64,000 nucleotides of DNA from Pseudomonadota bacterium (GTDB lineage: Bacteria > Pseudomonadota > Gammaproteobacteria > Burkholderiales > SG8-39). Position 1 is the first letter of the stretch, and every line of letters begins with the position of its first letter. Both the position numbers and the translations under genes were made by a program. The stretch spans positions 39,107 to 103,106 of the forward strand of contig JAJZPQ010000007.1 in assembly GCA_021811085.1 (NCBI GenBank). Direction: 5' to 3'. Positions 33,285-41,933 of this stretch are shown here, piece after piece. The notes under the pieces are model-generated. The model saw nothing but the letters and a program-made list of their open reading frames with translations. It was not told where the DNA came from and ran no database searches.

Positions 33285-34766
33285 TTACGCGATCGGGATG
33301 CATTTCAACAGGGAGTCAAAGGCCGGCTGGATCCGCTCTTCCGGAACGCAGGCGTAGCCGAGCAGGAGTCCGCGCCGTGTCTCGCGACCTGCGTAGTAGC
33401 GCGACAGCGGGCGCACAAGCACGCCCCGCGCCATTGCCGCCGCGGCTACCGCGCAGTCGTCAACGTGATCAGGCAGCCGCAACACGACATGCAGTCCCGC
33501 GTTGCTGCCGTGTCCATGTAAGTACTCCGGTCCGAGGCGGCGCTCGATAAGCGAGACCAGGATCGCGCGCCTCTTGCCATACAACAAGCGCATCCGGCGT
33601 ATGTGCGAGGCGTAGTAGCCCTGCCGGATGAACTCGCCGAGCGCCGCCTGGGGGAGCAAATGCCCTTCCCGGTAGAGCTCCGCATGTGCCTTCTGAAACG
33701 GCGCCACCAGCGCGCGCGGCAATACCAAATACCCGATACGCAGGCCCGGATACATTGATTTGCTGAAGGTCCCGATATAGATCACCGGCGCATCCGCTTC
33801 CAAACCCTGCAGGGCGGGAATCGGCCGGCCGGAAAAACGGAATTCGCTGTCGTAATCGTCCTCGACGATCCAACTGCCGTTTGCGCGCGCAAACTCGAGC
33901 AGCTGTCTGCGCCGCGCGAGACTCATCACGGATCCAAGCGGGTACTGGTGCGACGGTGTGACGAAGATGAAGCGCGGCGGTTTGCGTGAACCGGTCTTCG
34001 GCAAGCGCAACCCTTCTTGGTCCAGCGCGACGGGCGTTGTCGCCACACCGTTTATTTGCAGCACGCTGCGTATGCCCCAGTAGCCGGGTTCTTCCACCCA
34101 GGCGAGATCCCCGGAGTCTCCGAGCAGGCGCACCACCAAATCTATAGCCTGATGGATTCCCTCGGTAATCAGAAGTTGAGTGGGATCGCACTGCATTGAC
34201 CGCGCCACGCGCAGATGTTCGGCCAAGGCTTCGCGCAGTCCCGCGTGCCCCCCGCCATGCGCGTAGGTCAGCAGCTCCGCAGAGGGATTACGCCATAGCC
34301 GCATCGTAATCTGGCGAAAGCGCCGCTGCGGGAACTGCGTGACATCAGGCACCCCCGGCACGAAGGGCCCCCACTGCACCGGTGACGCAAACGCCTGCTC
34401 GACTACCTTCACACCACGCCGCGACAGTCTGACGACGCCTGGTTCAGCGGACCGATCGGCTGCGGAACGGCCCGCGATCAGATAAGACTCAGGGGAGGTA
34501 TCGGCGATGAAGGTGCCGCTTCCGGTGCGCGAGCGCACGTATCCTTCGGCAAGCAGTTGCTCGTAGGCGAACAACACGGTGTTGCGCGATATGCCGAGTT
34601 CCGCCGCCAAATCGCGCGTCGCCGGCAAGCGGGCCCCCGGTGCAAGGCTGCCGTCAAGAATCGCCGTGCGTATGCACTCGTACAGCCGCCTATTGAACGG
34701 GGAACTTGACCGATCGCCTATCCGCTGCAGCAGGAGATCGCTGGAGATTGATCGCATTGGTACCAT
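33285..34766 (-). CDS. MocR-type regulator (GntR DNA-binding domain fused to PLP aminotransferase; GabR-like)
   Basis: A 493-residue protein. The N-terminal winged helix-turn-helix (residues 20-90: LYECIRTAILDGSLAPGARLPATRDLAAELGISRNTVL) is joined to a class-I aminotransferase-like domain with YPLGSVMSLARRRQLLEFA, IVEDDYDSEFRF and the PLP lysine in YIGTFSKSMYPGLRIGYLV. MocR proteins use PLP to sense an amino compound. It is divergent from a GABA-type aminotransferase with 121 bp between them, the usual GabR/GabT arrangement, so it probably controls that gene. A second ATG four codons in is an alternative start. Confidence 0.94.
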   Translation of the reverse strand: MVPMRSISSDLLLQRIGDRSSSPFNRRLYECIRTAILDGSLAPGARLPATRDLAAELGISRNTVLFAYEQLLAEGYVRSRTGSGTFIADTSPESYLIAGRSAADRSAEPGVVRLSRRGVKVVEQAFASPVQWGPFVPGVPDVTQFPQRRFRQITMRLWRNPSAELLTYAHGGGHAGLREALAEHLRVARSMQCDPTQLLITEGIHQAIDLVVRLLGDSGDLAWVEEPGYWGIRSVLQINGVATTPVALDQEGLRLPKTGSRKPPRFIFVTPSHQYPLGSVMSLARRRQLLEFARANGSWIVEDDYDSEFRFSGRPIPALQGLEADAPVIYIGTFSKSMYPGLRIGYLVLPRALVAPFQKAHAELYREGHLLPQAALGEFIRQGYYASHIRRMRLLYGKRRAILVSLIERRLGPEYLHGHGSNAGLHVVLRLPDHVDDCAVAAAAMARGVLVRPLSRYYAGRETRRGLLLGYACVPEERIQPAFDSLLKCIPIA

Positions 34767-34887
34767 TAAATATTAAAAAGTGGCTCTATATTACAGGACC
34801 AATCTGGGTTGTAATCATTTCCGGACAATTTATGGCAGGCGGCGTCGCCGCCATCCATGCAACGCGCCTCATGAAGCGGGCCAGCCG

Positions 34888-36162
34888 GTGAAGAATATCG
34901 AGATCGACCAGCGACGCGCACTAGCCACTCCGCGAGGGGTCGGGGTCGCGTTCCCGCTATATGCAGACCGTGCGGAGAATGCCACTCTGTGGGATGTGGA
35001 GGGACGGGAATATATCGATTTTGCAAGCGGTATCGCGGTACTCAATACCGGGCACCGTCATCCGAAGATTCAAGCTGCGATCGAGGCGCAACTTGACCGC
35101 TTTACGCATACTGCGTACCAGATTGTCCCCTACGAAAGCTATATCGCGCTTGCCGAGCGGATCAACGCGCTCGCTCCGATCGACGGCCTCAAGAAAACCG
35201 CGTTCTTCACCACCGGGGCTGAAGCGGTGGAAAACGCAGTGAAGATCGCCCGCGCCCATACCGGGCGCCCCGCCGTGCTCGCTTTCACGGGTGGATTCCA
35301 CGGGCGCACGATGATGGGCATGGCGCTGACCGGAAAGGTCGTCCCCTACAAGGTCGGCTTTGGCCCGTTCCCCGGCGACGTGCATCACGCACCCTTTCCC
35401 AGCCAGCTGCACGGGGTCAGCGTGGACGCCTCGCTGCATGCCATCGATAACCTGTTCAAAGCCGACGTCGATCCGCAGCGGGTGGCCGCGATCATCGTCG
35501 AATTGGTGCAAGGCGAAGGCGGATTCAACGTGGCGCCGGTCGAGTTCGTGACCAAGCTGCGTGCGCTTTGCGATGCGCACCGCATCCTGTTGATCGCCGA
35601 CGAGGTGCAAACCGGTTTTGCCCGTACCGGCAAGCTCTTCGCTTTGGAGCATTATGCAGTACAGGCCGATCTCATCACTCTGGCGAAAAGCCTTGCCGGC
35701 GGTATGCCGCTGTCGGCCGTCTGCGGCCGGGCGGAGGTAATGGATGCGCCTGCGCCGGGAGGGCTTGGGGGCACCTATGCCGGCAACCCGTTGGCCGTCG
35801 CTGCGGCGCACGCGGTGATCGACGTGATCGAGGAGCAAGACTTGTGCGAGCGTTCCGCGCGCCTTGGTGCCCGGTTGGCGCAATTCCTGGGAAATGAGCG
35901 CGGGCGGTACCCGGCTATTGCCGAGGTGCGAGCGCTTGGCTCCATGGTCGCAATCGAATGTTGCGACCCCGCGAGCGGGAAGCCGGACGCCGAGGCCGCG
36001 AAACGGGTTCAGCAGCAGGCAATAGGGCAGGGTCTCATCCTGCTGACCTGCGGTGTGTACGGCAACGTGATCCGCTTCCTTTATCCGCTAACCATTTCTG
36101 ATAACCAGTTTGAGAAGGCGCTTGGTATCATGAGAACCGCCTTTGCAAATTCGTTCAAATAA
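34888..36162 (+). CDS. gabT: 4-aminobutyrate-type aminotransferase (class III, PLP-dependent)
   Basis: A 424-residue enzyme matching the usual GabT length. It has the class-III marks: YIDFASGIAVLNTGHRHPK, FFTTGAEAVENAVKIARAHTGR, AFTGGFHGRTMMGMALTGK, IIVELVQGEGGFNVAP, LLIADEVQTGFARTG, and the PLP lysine in ITLAKSLAGGMPLSAV. It would transfer the amino group of GABA or a close omega-amino acid to 2-oxoglutarate. The GTG at 34888 gives the normal N-terminus (KNIEIDQRR); the frame extends upstream through the promoter region, which is rejected. The divergent MocR regulator supports GABA-like induction. The symbol is by family; exact substrate could differ. Confidence 0.9.
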   Translation: MKNIEIDQRRALATPRGVGVAFPLYADRAENATLWDVEGREYIDFASGIAVLNTGHRHPKIQAAIEAQLDRFTHTAYQIVPYESYIALAERINALAPIDGLKKTAFFTTGAEAVENAVKIARAHTGRPAVLAFTGGFHGRTMMGMALTGKVVPYKVGFGPFPGDVHHAPFPSQLHGVSVDASLHAIDNLFKADVDPQRVAAIIVELVQGEGGFNVAPVEFVTKLRALCDAHRILLIADEVQTGFARTGKLFALEHYAVQADLITLAKSLAGGMPLSAVCGRAEVMDAPAPGGLGGTYAGNPLAVAAAHAVIDVIEEQDLCERSARLGARLAQFLGNERGRYPAIAEVRALGSMVAIECCDPASGKPDAEAAKRVQQQAIGQGLILLTCGVYGNVIRFLYPLTISDNQFEKALGIMRTAFANSFK

Positions 36163-36228
36163 AACGGCGAATGCCGCCTTCATTAATGCGAAACCCATGA
36201 CCGTCAACCACCGGAGGTGCATCCCATC

Positions 36229-37194
36229 ATGATCTCGCCTTGGACCCGCCGTCTTGTCGCCATCGTTCTTGCGTTCGTCTTCGCCCCGGTCATCGCGCAG
36301 GACTATCCGAGCAAATTGGTACACATCATTGTTCCCTATCCGCCCGGTGGGGGAACGGACACCGTTGCGCGCCTGATTGCGCCCAGGCTCTCCGACGTGC
36401 TGAAGCAGGCGGTGATCGTCGAGAACCGGCCGGGCGCATCGACCAATATCGCGACGGAGTTCGTCGCCAAATCGGCGCCAGACGGCTACACGCTGCTGCT
36501 GCAGGCGCCGAATCTCGCCACCAACGAGGCCATGTTCTCCAAACTTGGATGGAATCTGCGCGATTTTACCGGCGTCATCCACTTGGTGCGCTATTCCAAC
36601 GTTCTGATCGCCGGGCCCGGCGCAAAGGTGGCCGATTTCAAGGACCTGCTTGCGCAAAGCAAATCGAACCCAAAAGCCTTCAGCTACGGTACGCCCGGCG
36701 TGGGTTCGCTTTCTCACCTGTCGACCGAGCTGCTCAAGACGCGCACGGGTCTAGCAATCGAGCACATCGGCTACAAGGGCTCCGGCCCGCTAAACACCGA
36801 TTTGCTCGGCGGCCACTTGCCGCTCGCTACCGACAACCTTAACAGCCAGCTCAACAATATCCGCGGCAGCAAGGTCAAACCACTGGTAGTGCTTTCCTCG
36901 CGCCGCGATCCGTCCGCGCCGCAGGTTCCCAGTCTCGCCGACTTCGGCATCACAGATTTCGAGGGCGGCGGGTGGTACGGCATCGTCGCGCCGGCGCGAA
37001 CGCCGGCGCCGATCGTGATGCGACTGAATGCGGAGATCGGAAAAATCCTGCAATTGCCGGACGTGCGCGAGCGCATCCTGTCGCTCGGGCTGGAGATCGT
37101 CGGCGGCACCCCCGAGGAGTTCACCCTGCATATCGCCGCCGAGGCGCGCAAATGGTCCGAGGTGATACGCGCAGGGAACATCAAGGCGGACTAG
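36229..37194 (+). CDS. Bug/TctC-family substrate-binding protein (second copy)
   Basis: A 321-residue periplasmic protein with a signal peptide (WTRRLVAIVLAFVFAPVIAQ). It has YPSKLVHIIVPYPPGGGTDTVAR, VIVENRPGASTNIATEFVAKSAPDGYT, FSYGTPGVGSLSHLSTELLK and a C-terminal GLEIVGGTPEEFTLH, all family signatures. It shares the fold of the protein at 29160 but is clearly a different paralogue. The ATG at 36229 follows ACCGGAGG with a slightly long 11-base spacing. The next gene, an amidohydrolase, starts 3 bp after its stop, so the ligand is probably the amide or amine compound hydrolysed by that enzyme. No TctAB partner is present. Confidence 0.92.
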   Translation: MISPWTRRLVAIVLAFVFAPVIAQDYPSKLVHIIVPYPPGGGTDTVARLIAPRLSDVLKQAVIVENRPGASTNIATEFVAKSAPDGYTLLLQAPNLATNEAMFSKLGWNLRDFTGVIHLVRYSNVLIAGPGAKVADFKDLLAQSKSNPKAFSYGTPGVGSLSHLSTELLKTRTGLAIEHIGYKGSGPLNTDLLGGHLPLATDNLNSQLNNIRGSKVKPLVVLSSRRDPSAPQVPSLADFGITDFEGGGWYGIVAPARTPAPIVMRLNAEIGKILQLPDVRERILSLGLEIVGGTPEEFTLHIAAEARKWSEVIRAGNIKAD

Positions 37195-37197
37195 CGC

Positions 37198-38598
37198 ATG
37201 CCCGACCGCATCGCGATTCGCAACGGCAAAGTCCTTGCGTGGATGGACGGCGCGCACCAGCTGCTGCAGCGCGCGACGGTGATCGTCGAAGGGAACCGCA
37301 TCGTGTCGGTAGGCGAGGACGCTCCCGCTGCGCGGGAGATCGACGCGACGGGCATGGCGGTGCTGCCGGGCTTCGTCAACATGCACTCGCACGTCACCGA
37401 TACCGCCTTCACGCGCGGCTTCCTGGAGGAAAGCTCAGGCCCGAAGGATTTCGGCAACCTTTATCGCGTGCTGCCCGCGGTGCGCAACGCCATCGATGCG
37501 CGCGATGCCTGCATCGGCGCGAGACTGCTGCTGCTCGAAGCGCTGCTCTCGGGTACCACCACAATTGTCGAGTTGGGCTACGACCTGGAGCTCGCTGGCT
37601 CGGCCGACCTCGACAACGCGCGTGAAGTGGCCGAGATCGCCGTCGGGCTCGGTCTGCGCTGCTACAGTGCCCCGCGCTACCGCCGCGGCTACTGGCGCGG
37701 AGACTCCGCCGGCAAGGTCGGCTACTACGACTACGCGGACGGCGGGCGCGCGCGCATGGAGGCGTGCGTGGCATTCTGCAAGGCGCTGAACGGAAGTCAC
37801 GCGGGCCTGTTGCGCACCATGCTCGCGCCCGGACAGGTCGATACCTGCGATCTCGATATGCTCGCCGAGACCCGCCGCATCGCCGGCGCGACAGGGCTTC
37901 CCATCCAGCTGCACGCCGGCCAGTCGCCCTCGGAATTCCGCCGCATTCGCGATACGCAGGGACAGTCCACGATCCGCTACATGGAGCGCGCCGGCCTGCT
38001 CGGGCGCGATTTCATGATCGGGCACGGCATGTTCCTCGCCGAGACCAACGACGTCGGTACGATTCCGTCAGAGGAGCTCGCTCTGCTCGCCGACTCTGGC
38101 ACGAGCGTCGTACACCTGCCATGGGTAAAAATGCGCCAGGGAACCCTCATGAATTCCTATGCAAAATTCCTTCGCGCCGGTGTAAATGTGGCGCTGGGCA
38201 CCGACACGCACCCGCTGGACATGATTCACGAAATGCGCGCCGCGGCTATCGGCTGCAAACTGGCCGAGCAAAGCCAGCAGGCGACCACCGCCACGGAAGC
38301 GTTCGACCTGGCGACCGTGCGCGGCGCGCGCGCCCTCGGTCGCGACGATCTGGGTCGCCTTGCGCCGGACTGCAAGGCGGATATCGTGATGACAAGCCTG
38401 TCGAAGCCCCGCGCTGCGGGCTACGACGATCCGATCAAATACCTCGTATATAACGGCGACGGCTGCGATGTCGACACGGTGATGGTGAATGGCGAAGTGG
38501 TGGTGAGAGGCGGTATGCCCTTGCGCGCCGACCTGGACGAAGCCGTGGCACAGATGAACGAAGCCAAGGCCCGCGTGAGAGCGAAGATCGTCCTATAA
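37198..38598 (+). CDS. Amidohydrolase family protein (TrzA/AtzA/cytosine-deaminase-like)
   Basis: A 466-residue metal-dependent hydrolase of the TrzA/AtzA/SsnA type. The metal ligands are visible: NMHSHVTDTAF (HxH), QLHAGQSPSEF, MIGHGMFLAE and LGTDTHPLDMIHEM (final Asp). The N-terminal composite domain (RIAIRNGKVLAWMDGAHQLL) and the C-terminal return of it (KADIVMTSLSKPRA, VNGEVVVRGG) frame the barrel. Such enzymes remove amine or chloride groups from nitrogen heterocycles, guanine or related compounds. It starts 3 bp after the Bug gene stop, showing a transport-plus-hydrolysis operon. The true substrate cannot be read from sequence. Confidence 0.9.
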   Translation: MPDRIAIRNGKVLAWMDGAHQLLQRATVIVEGNRIVSVGEDAPAAREIDATGMAVLPGFVNMHSHVTDTAFTRGFLEESSGPKDFGNLYRVLPAVRNAIDARDACIGARLLLLEALLSGTTTIVELGYDLELAGSADLDNAREVAEIAVGLGLRCYSAPRYRRGYWRGDSAGKVGYYDYADGGRARMEACVAFCKALNGSHAGLLRTMLAPGQVDTCDLDMLAETRRIAGATGLPIQLHAGQSPSEFRRIRDTQGQSTIRYMERAGLLGRDFMIGHGMFLAETNDVGTIPSEELALLADSGTSVVHLPWVKMRQGTLMNSYAKFLRAGVNVALGTDTHPLDMIHEMRAAAIGCKLAEQSQQATTATEAFDLATVRGARALGRDDLGRLAPDCKADIVMTSLSKPRAAGYDDPIKYLVYNGDGCDVDTVMVNGEVVVRGGMPLRADLDEAVAQMNEAKARVRAKIVL

Positions 38599-38689
38599 GG
38601 CGCAACTATGCAATCGAAGATGGGATCTTGATTCCCAGCGATACAAGACCAATCATCGTTTGCATCTGTTATGCGGTTTTGAGGCCAAC

Positions 38690-39445
38690 ATGATTTTAGG
38701 TGAATGGCTGGCGCTTGCTGCGATCGCCTTGGCAGTCGGATTTTTCATCGGCGCCGTGGGCGTGGGCGGCATCCTCCTGATTCCGGCGCTGGTCTGGCTT
38801 GGCGGCGTGCCCATACATCAGGCTACGGCCACGGCCTTGTTCTCTTTTCTGTTTACCGGGTTCGCCGGCACCTGGCTGTTCCAGCACCGCGGCTCTATCG
38901 ACTGGATCATCACGCGCCCTGTACTCGCCGGAGCGCTGGTTTTCAGTTACCTCGGGGCCAGGGTGAACGCGATGGCCAATGCCCACGCGCTGACGCTGAT
39001 CATCGCGCTCGTCGTCGTCTTCGCCGGGGCTTACATTCTGCTGCCCATTCGGCAAAACAATGCGGGCTACCGCGACGGCCGCTCCCGCCGGCAGCAGTTG
39101 TTGCTCTTGTCCGTGGGGGCGCTCGCAGGCTTCGGCTCCGGTCTGTCCGGAGCGGGCGGGCCGCTGTTTTCGGTGCCGATGATGCTGTTATCGGGATTCG
39201 TGCCGCTCGCGGCCATCGGCGCGAGCCAGGTGCTGCAGGTCGTCGCTGCGTTATCTGGCAGCTTGGGCAACCTGCAGTATGGTTCGATCGATTTCCGGCT
39301 CGCCGGCTGGGTAGTGCTGTTCGAACTGGCGGGCACGCTGGCTGGCACTCGCGCTGCGCACGCGGCCAGCGTGACGGCGTTGCGGCACACGGCTGCGGGT
39401 TTGTGCATGATTACGGGAATCCTCATGCTGGTGCGATCGCGATGA
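38690..39445 (+). CDS. Sulfite exporter TauE/SafE family membrane protein
   Basis: A 251-residue membrane protein with about eight segments and the repeated family motif: AVGFFIGAVGVGGILLIPALVWLGGVPIHQATATALFSFL at the start and AGFGSGLSGAGGPLFSVPMMLLSGFVPLAAIGASQVLQV in the second half. TauE/SafE proteins export sulfite, sulfoacetate or other small organic anions. The ATG at 38690 has GAGG seven bases upstream; an earlier in-frame TTG at 38660 would add a non-membrane stub. It lies 91 bp after the amidohydrolase and may end that operon, exporting a small acid formed there. Confidence 0.9.
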   Translation: MILGEWLALAAIALAVGFFIGAVGVGGILLIPALVWLGGVPIHQATATALFSFLFTGFAGTWLFQHRGSIDWIITRPVLAGALVFSYLGARVNAMANAHALTLIIALVVVFAGAYILLPIRQNNAGYRDGRSRRQQLLLLSVGALAGFGSGLSGAGGPLFSVPMMLLSGFVPLAAIGASQVLQVVAALSGSLGNLQYGSIDFRLAGWVVLFELAGTLAGTRAAHAASVTALRHTAAGLCMITGILMLVRSR

Positions 39446-39561
39446 TCGGAGGGTTACTCGCGATGGTGAACCGCAGTCGCTGATTCACGCGTCACATTCT
39501 CACCGCGTCGCCCGCCTGGCGAGTTCGGTCTGCGGTGGAACTGTCCGCCTTGATGGAGGCT

Positions 39562-39807
39562 GTGCCGCTGCTGATTACGGGCATCGTGTCCGGATGGATA
39601 CTGATGGCCTCGATGTTCGTGCGCGAACCGACGCTGTCGGTGGTGCTGTCGCGCCCCGGCACTGAGGTCCTTGCGGTGCAGATCCTGCGCTTTGCCGAGG
39701 ACGGGCTGTGGGGCAAGCTGTCGGCGCTGGGCCTAGTCATGATCGGCATTTCCACCGCGCTGGTCGTCGCGGCGACCCTGGTCGGCAACCGTTTTAAGAC
39801 AATCTAG
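39562..39807 (+). pseudogene. Partial duplicate of the ABC permease C-terminus (copy B)
   Basis: This encodes about 80 residues (PGIVSGWILMASMFVRE becomes TGIVSGWILMASMFVRE here, then TLSVVLSRPGTEVLAVQILR) nearly identical to the last part of the permease ending at 7989. The similarity continues about 36 bp beyond the stop. An open frame begins at 39535 with unrelated residues, so no full permease can be made. The copy has several silent and a few amino-acid changes, so it is not a recent exact duplication. It lies directly before a second truncated gene. Confidence 0.85.
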
Positions 39808-39867
39808 CCGGAACGCCGCGTGTTTACTGGTTCTGCGGCCGATAATGGCTGCCAACGGCCGACGCCT

Positions 39868-39951
39868 ATTTAGGATTTCTTCAGCCAGCGGACGCGCTTG
39901 CGGGTCCAGCGTTTCTAGCGTGAGTTGGGGAAAGCGCTTGGGCGTGCTCAT
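39868..39951 (-). pseudogene. First 28 codons of a carboxymuconolactone decarboxylase-like gene, truncated
   Basis: On the minus strand an ATG at 39951 opens a frame whose first residues (KRFPQLTLETLDPQARPLAEEIL) match the start of carboxymuconolactone decarboxylase/AhpD-like proteins, which usually begin RFPxLTxExLxPxQRxxxEEI. After about residue 28 the family match ends and the frame enters the duplicated permease segment read backwards. The gene is therefore broken at the edge of that segment. Family assignment rests on a short stretch. Confidence 0.5.
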
Positions 39952-40001
39952 GTGCTGCGCCTATTCAAGACGGTCTTCGCGCAGGTGCGCTCTGCTCAGG
40001 C

Positions 40002-40871
40002 TTAAAGCTTGATCCCTTGCTCCGCGGCGTGGCGCTCGGCCGAGAGCACGGCGTTGCCGAGCAGCATGGCCACGGTCATCGGGCCCACGCCGCCGGGCAC
40101 CGGCGTGATCCAGCCCGCGCGCTGCAGCGCCGCGCCGTAGTCCACGTCGCCAGCCAGCTTGCCCTCGGCGTTGCGGTTCATGCCGACGTCGATCACCACC
40201 GCGCCGGATTTGACCATGTCGCCGCCGATCATGTGCAGTTTGCCCACGGCGCAAACGAGTATGTCGGCGCGCCGGGTGTGATGCGCCAGGTCCCTGGTTT
40301 GGGAGTGGCACAGCGTGACCGTGGCGCCGGCTTGCAGCAGCAACAGCGCGACGGGCTTGCCCACGATATTGCTGCGGCCCACGACGACCGCCTCCTTGCC
40401 GCGCAGGTCGATGCCGGTCGTCTTCAGCATCGCCATGATGCCCGCCGGGGTGCAGGGCACGAAGCGCGCGTGTCCGGCGAGCAGGCTGCCCAGATTGCTC
40501 ACATGCAGCCCGTCCACGTCCTTGTCGGGCGCGATGCGTTCGATCACGGCCGCCTGCGGCAGATGCGCCGGCAGCGGCAGCTGCACCAGGATGCCGTGGA
40601 TGCGCGCATCGGCGTTGAGCCGTTCGATCAGCGCGATGACCGCTTCGAGCTTGGTGTCGGCGGCGAGCACATGCTCTTCGGAGCGTATGCCGGCCTCGCG
40701 GCAGGCTTTGATCTTGTTGCGCACATAGACTTTCGAGGCAGGATCCTCGCCCACCAGGATCACCGCGAGTCCGGGTGCGATGCCGGCGGCATTGAGCCGG
40801 TCGGCGCGCAATTTCCAGTCGCCGCGCAATTTCTGCGCGAGCTGTTTGCCATCGATGATGGTGGCCGTCAT
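40002..40871 (-). CDS. folD: Bifunctional methylenetetrahydrofolate dehydrogenase/cyclohydrolase
   Basis: A 289-residue FolD, near the usual 285. It has the catalytic region [17 protein letters not shown] with the conserved Tyr and Lys, [10 protein letters not shown], the NADP-binding [18 protein letters not shown] and the closing [17 protein letters not shown]. It interconverts 5,10-methylene-, methenyl- and 10-formyl-tetrahydrofolate for purine, formyl-Met and one-carbon metabolism in the cytoplasm. The ATG at 40871 has GGAG seven bases upstream; eight extra codons in frame before it are not family-like. It is a single gene transcribed away from the alpha/beta hydrolase. Confidence 0.97.
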   Translation of the reverse strand: MTATIIDGKQLAQKLRGDWKLRADRLNAAGIAPGLAVILVGEDPASKVYVRNKIKACREAGIRSEEHVLAADTKLEAVIALIERLNADARIHGILVQLPLPAHLPQAAVIERIAPDKDVDGLHVSNLGSLLAGHARFVPCTPAGIMAMLKTTGIDLRGKEAVVVGRSNIVGKPVALLLLQAGATVTLCHSQTRDLAHHTRRADILVCAVGKLHMIGGDMVKSGAVVIDVGMNRNAEGKLAGDVDYGAALQRAGWITPVPGGVGPMTVAMLLGNAVLSAERHAAEQGIKL

Positions 40872-41027
40872 GAATTGCTCCGGGGTGCGCAGCAAAGGCG
40901 CATGGGTTGGTCGGTATCCGCGCGGGCGCGATGTTGTGGAATTTTAGCAGGCTATTGAGCTTCGCTCTTTTTCGGGTAAGCTTGCGGCTCGAAAAACGTA
41001 GCTTATTGCGCCATTACTAAATTGCCT

Positions 41028-41106
41028 GTCATTCCGAAGCCGCAGGCTGAGGAATCTGCTTCCGCTTCCTCGCGAAAAGCAGATTCTTCGCTTCGCTCAG
41101 AATGAC
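41028..41106. repeat. Dispersed palindromic intergenic element
   Basis: A 79-bp imperfect inverted repeat bounded by GTCATTC and GAATGAC, with inner arms GAGGAATCTGCTT and AAAGCAGATTCTTCGC. This wording (TCATTCTGAGCGAAGCGAAGAATCTGC on one strand) resembles dispersed extragenic palindromes of many bacteria. It lies between folD and the hydrolase gene and can fold into a long hairpin in either transcript. Confidence 0.75.
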
Positions 41107-41124
41107 AATGCTTGAATTTGCACA

Positions 41125-41901
41125 ATGTCAATGCGCAGTTCATTCCTCAATGTCAGTGGCCACAGGCTCGAATACCAGCGGCTGGGCACGGGCGATGCGC
41201 GCGCGCCGACGCTGGTGTTCCTGCATGAAGGACTCGGATCGATCGGCCAGTGGCGCGATTTTCCCGCGCACATCGCGCAGGAGACCGGCCTGCCCGCTAT
41301 CGTCTATGCGCGCTATGGCTACGGCCAATCGGACGTGCTGCAACAGCCTTTCGGCGTCGATTTCATGCACCGCGAGGCGCTCGAATCCTTGCCCGAACTG
41401 CTGCGCGCGCTCGACATCGAGCGCCCGATCCTGATCGGCCACAGCGACGGCGCATCGATTGCGCTCATCTACGCCGGTTCCGGATATGCGCTGCGCGGCC
41501 TGGTGGCGCTGGCGCCCCATGTCTTTGTCGAAGACATCAGCATCGAAGGCATCGCGGCGGCGAAGCAGGCCTTCGAGACCACCGACTTGCCGCAAAAACT
41601 CGCGCGCTATCACCGTGACCCGGCGAAGACGTTCTACGGCTGGAACGACGTGTGGCTCGCGCCCGCGTTCCGCGGCTGGAACATCGAACACTACCTGCCT
41701 GCGATCCGCTGCCCGCTGCTCGCAATCCAGGGCGATGGCGACGAATACGGCAGCATGGCCCAGCTCGATGCGATCGCGCGCCAGGCAGGCGGGCCGGTCG
41801 AATTGCTGAAACTGGAGCACTGCGGCCATTCGCCGCATAAGGATATGGCGGATAAGGTCGTGTCCGCTATCGTCGAATTCGTGCGGCGTTGCACCAGCTG
41901 A
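41125..41901 (+). CDS. Alpha/beta hydrolase
   Basis: A 258-residue alpha/beta-fold hydrolase. It has an N-terminal HRLEYQRLGTG strand pair, LVFLHEGLGSIGQW (oxyanion region), the nucleophile elbow LIGHSDGASIALIYA, and the catalytic histidine in LEHCGHSPHKDMADKV; the acid is probably in QGDGDEY. These resemble esterase/C-C hydrolase-like proteins such as BioH or PcaD types, but no specific substrate is evident. Two ATGs at 41125 and 41131 are possible starts. It stands alone between folD and the HD-GYP gene. Confidence 0.88.
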   Translation: MSMRSSFLNVSGHRLEYQRLGTGDARAPTLVFLHEGLGSIGQWRDFPAHIAQETGLPAIVYARYGYGQSDVLQQPFGVDFMHREALESLPELLRALDIERPILIGHSDGASIALIYAGSGYALRGLVALAPHVFVEDISIEGIAAAKQAFETTDLPQKLARYHRDPAKTFYGWNDVWLAPAFRGWNIEHYLPAIRCPLLAIQGDGDEYGSMAQLDAIARQAGGPVELLKLEHCGHSPHKDMADKVVSAIVEFVRRCTS

Positions 41902-41933
41902 CGCGGTGCTTCCGGCATTGGCGCCGGGCGCGA

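Noticed and set aside
34767..34887. MocR operator between the MocR and gabT genes
   Set aside because: GGTACC and related short palindromes are present, but I could not define a repeated half-site with confidence.
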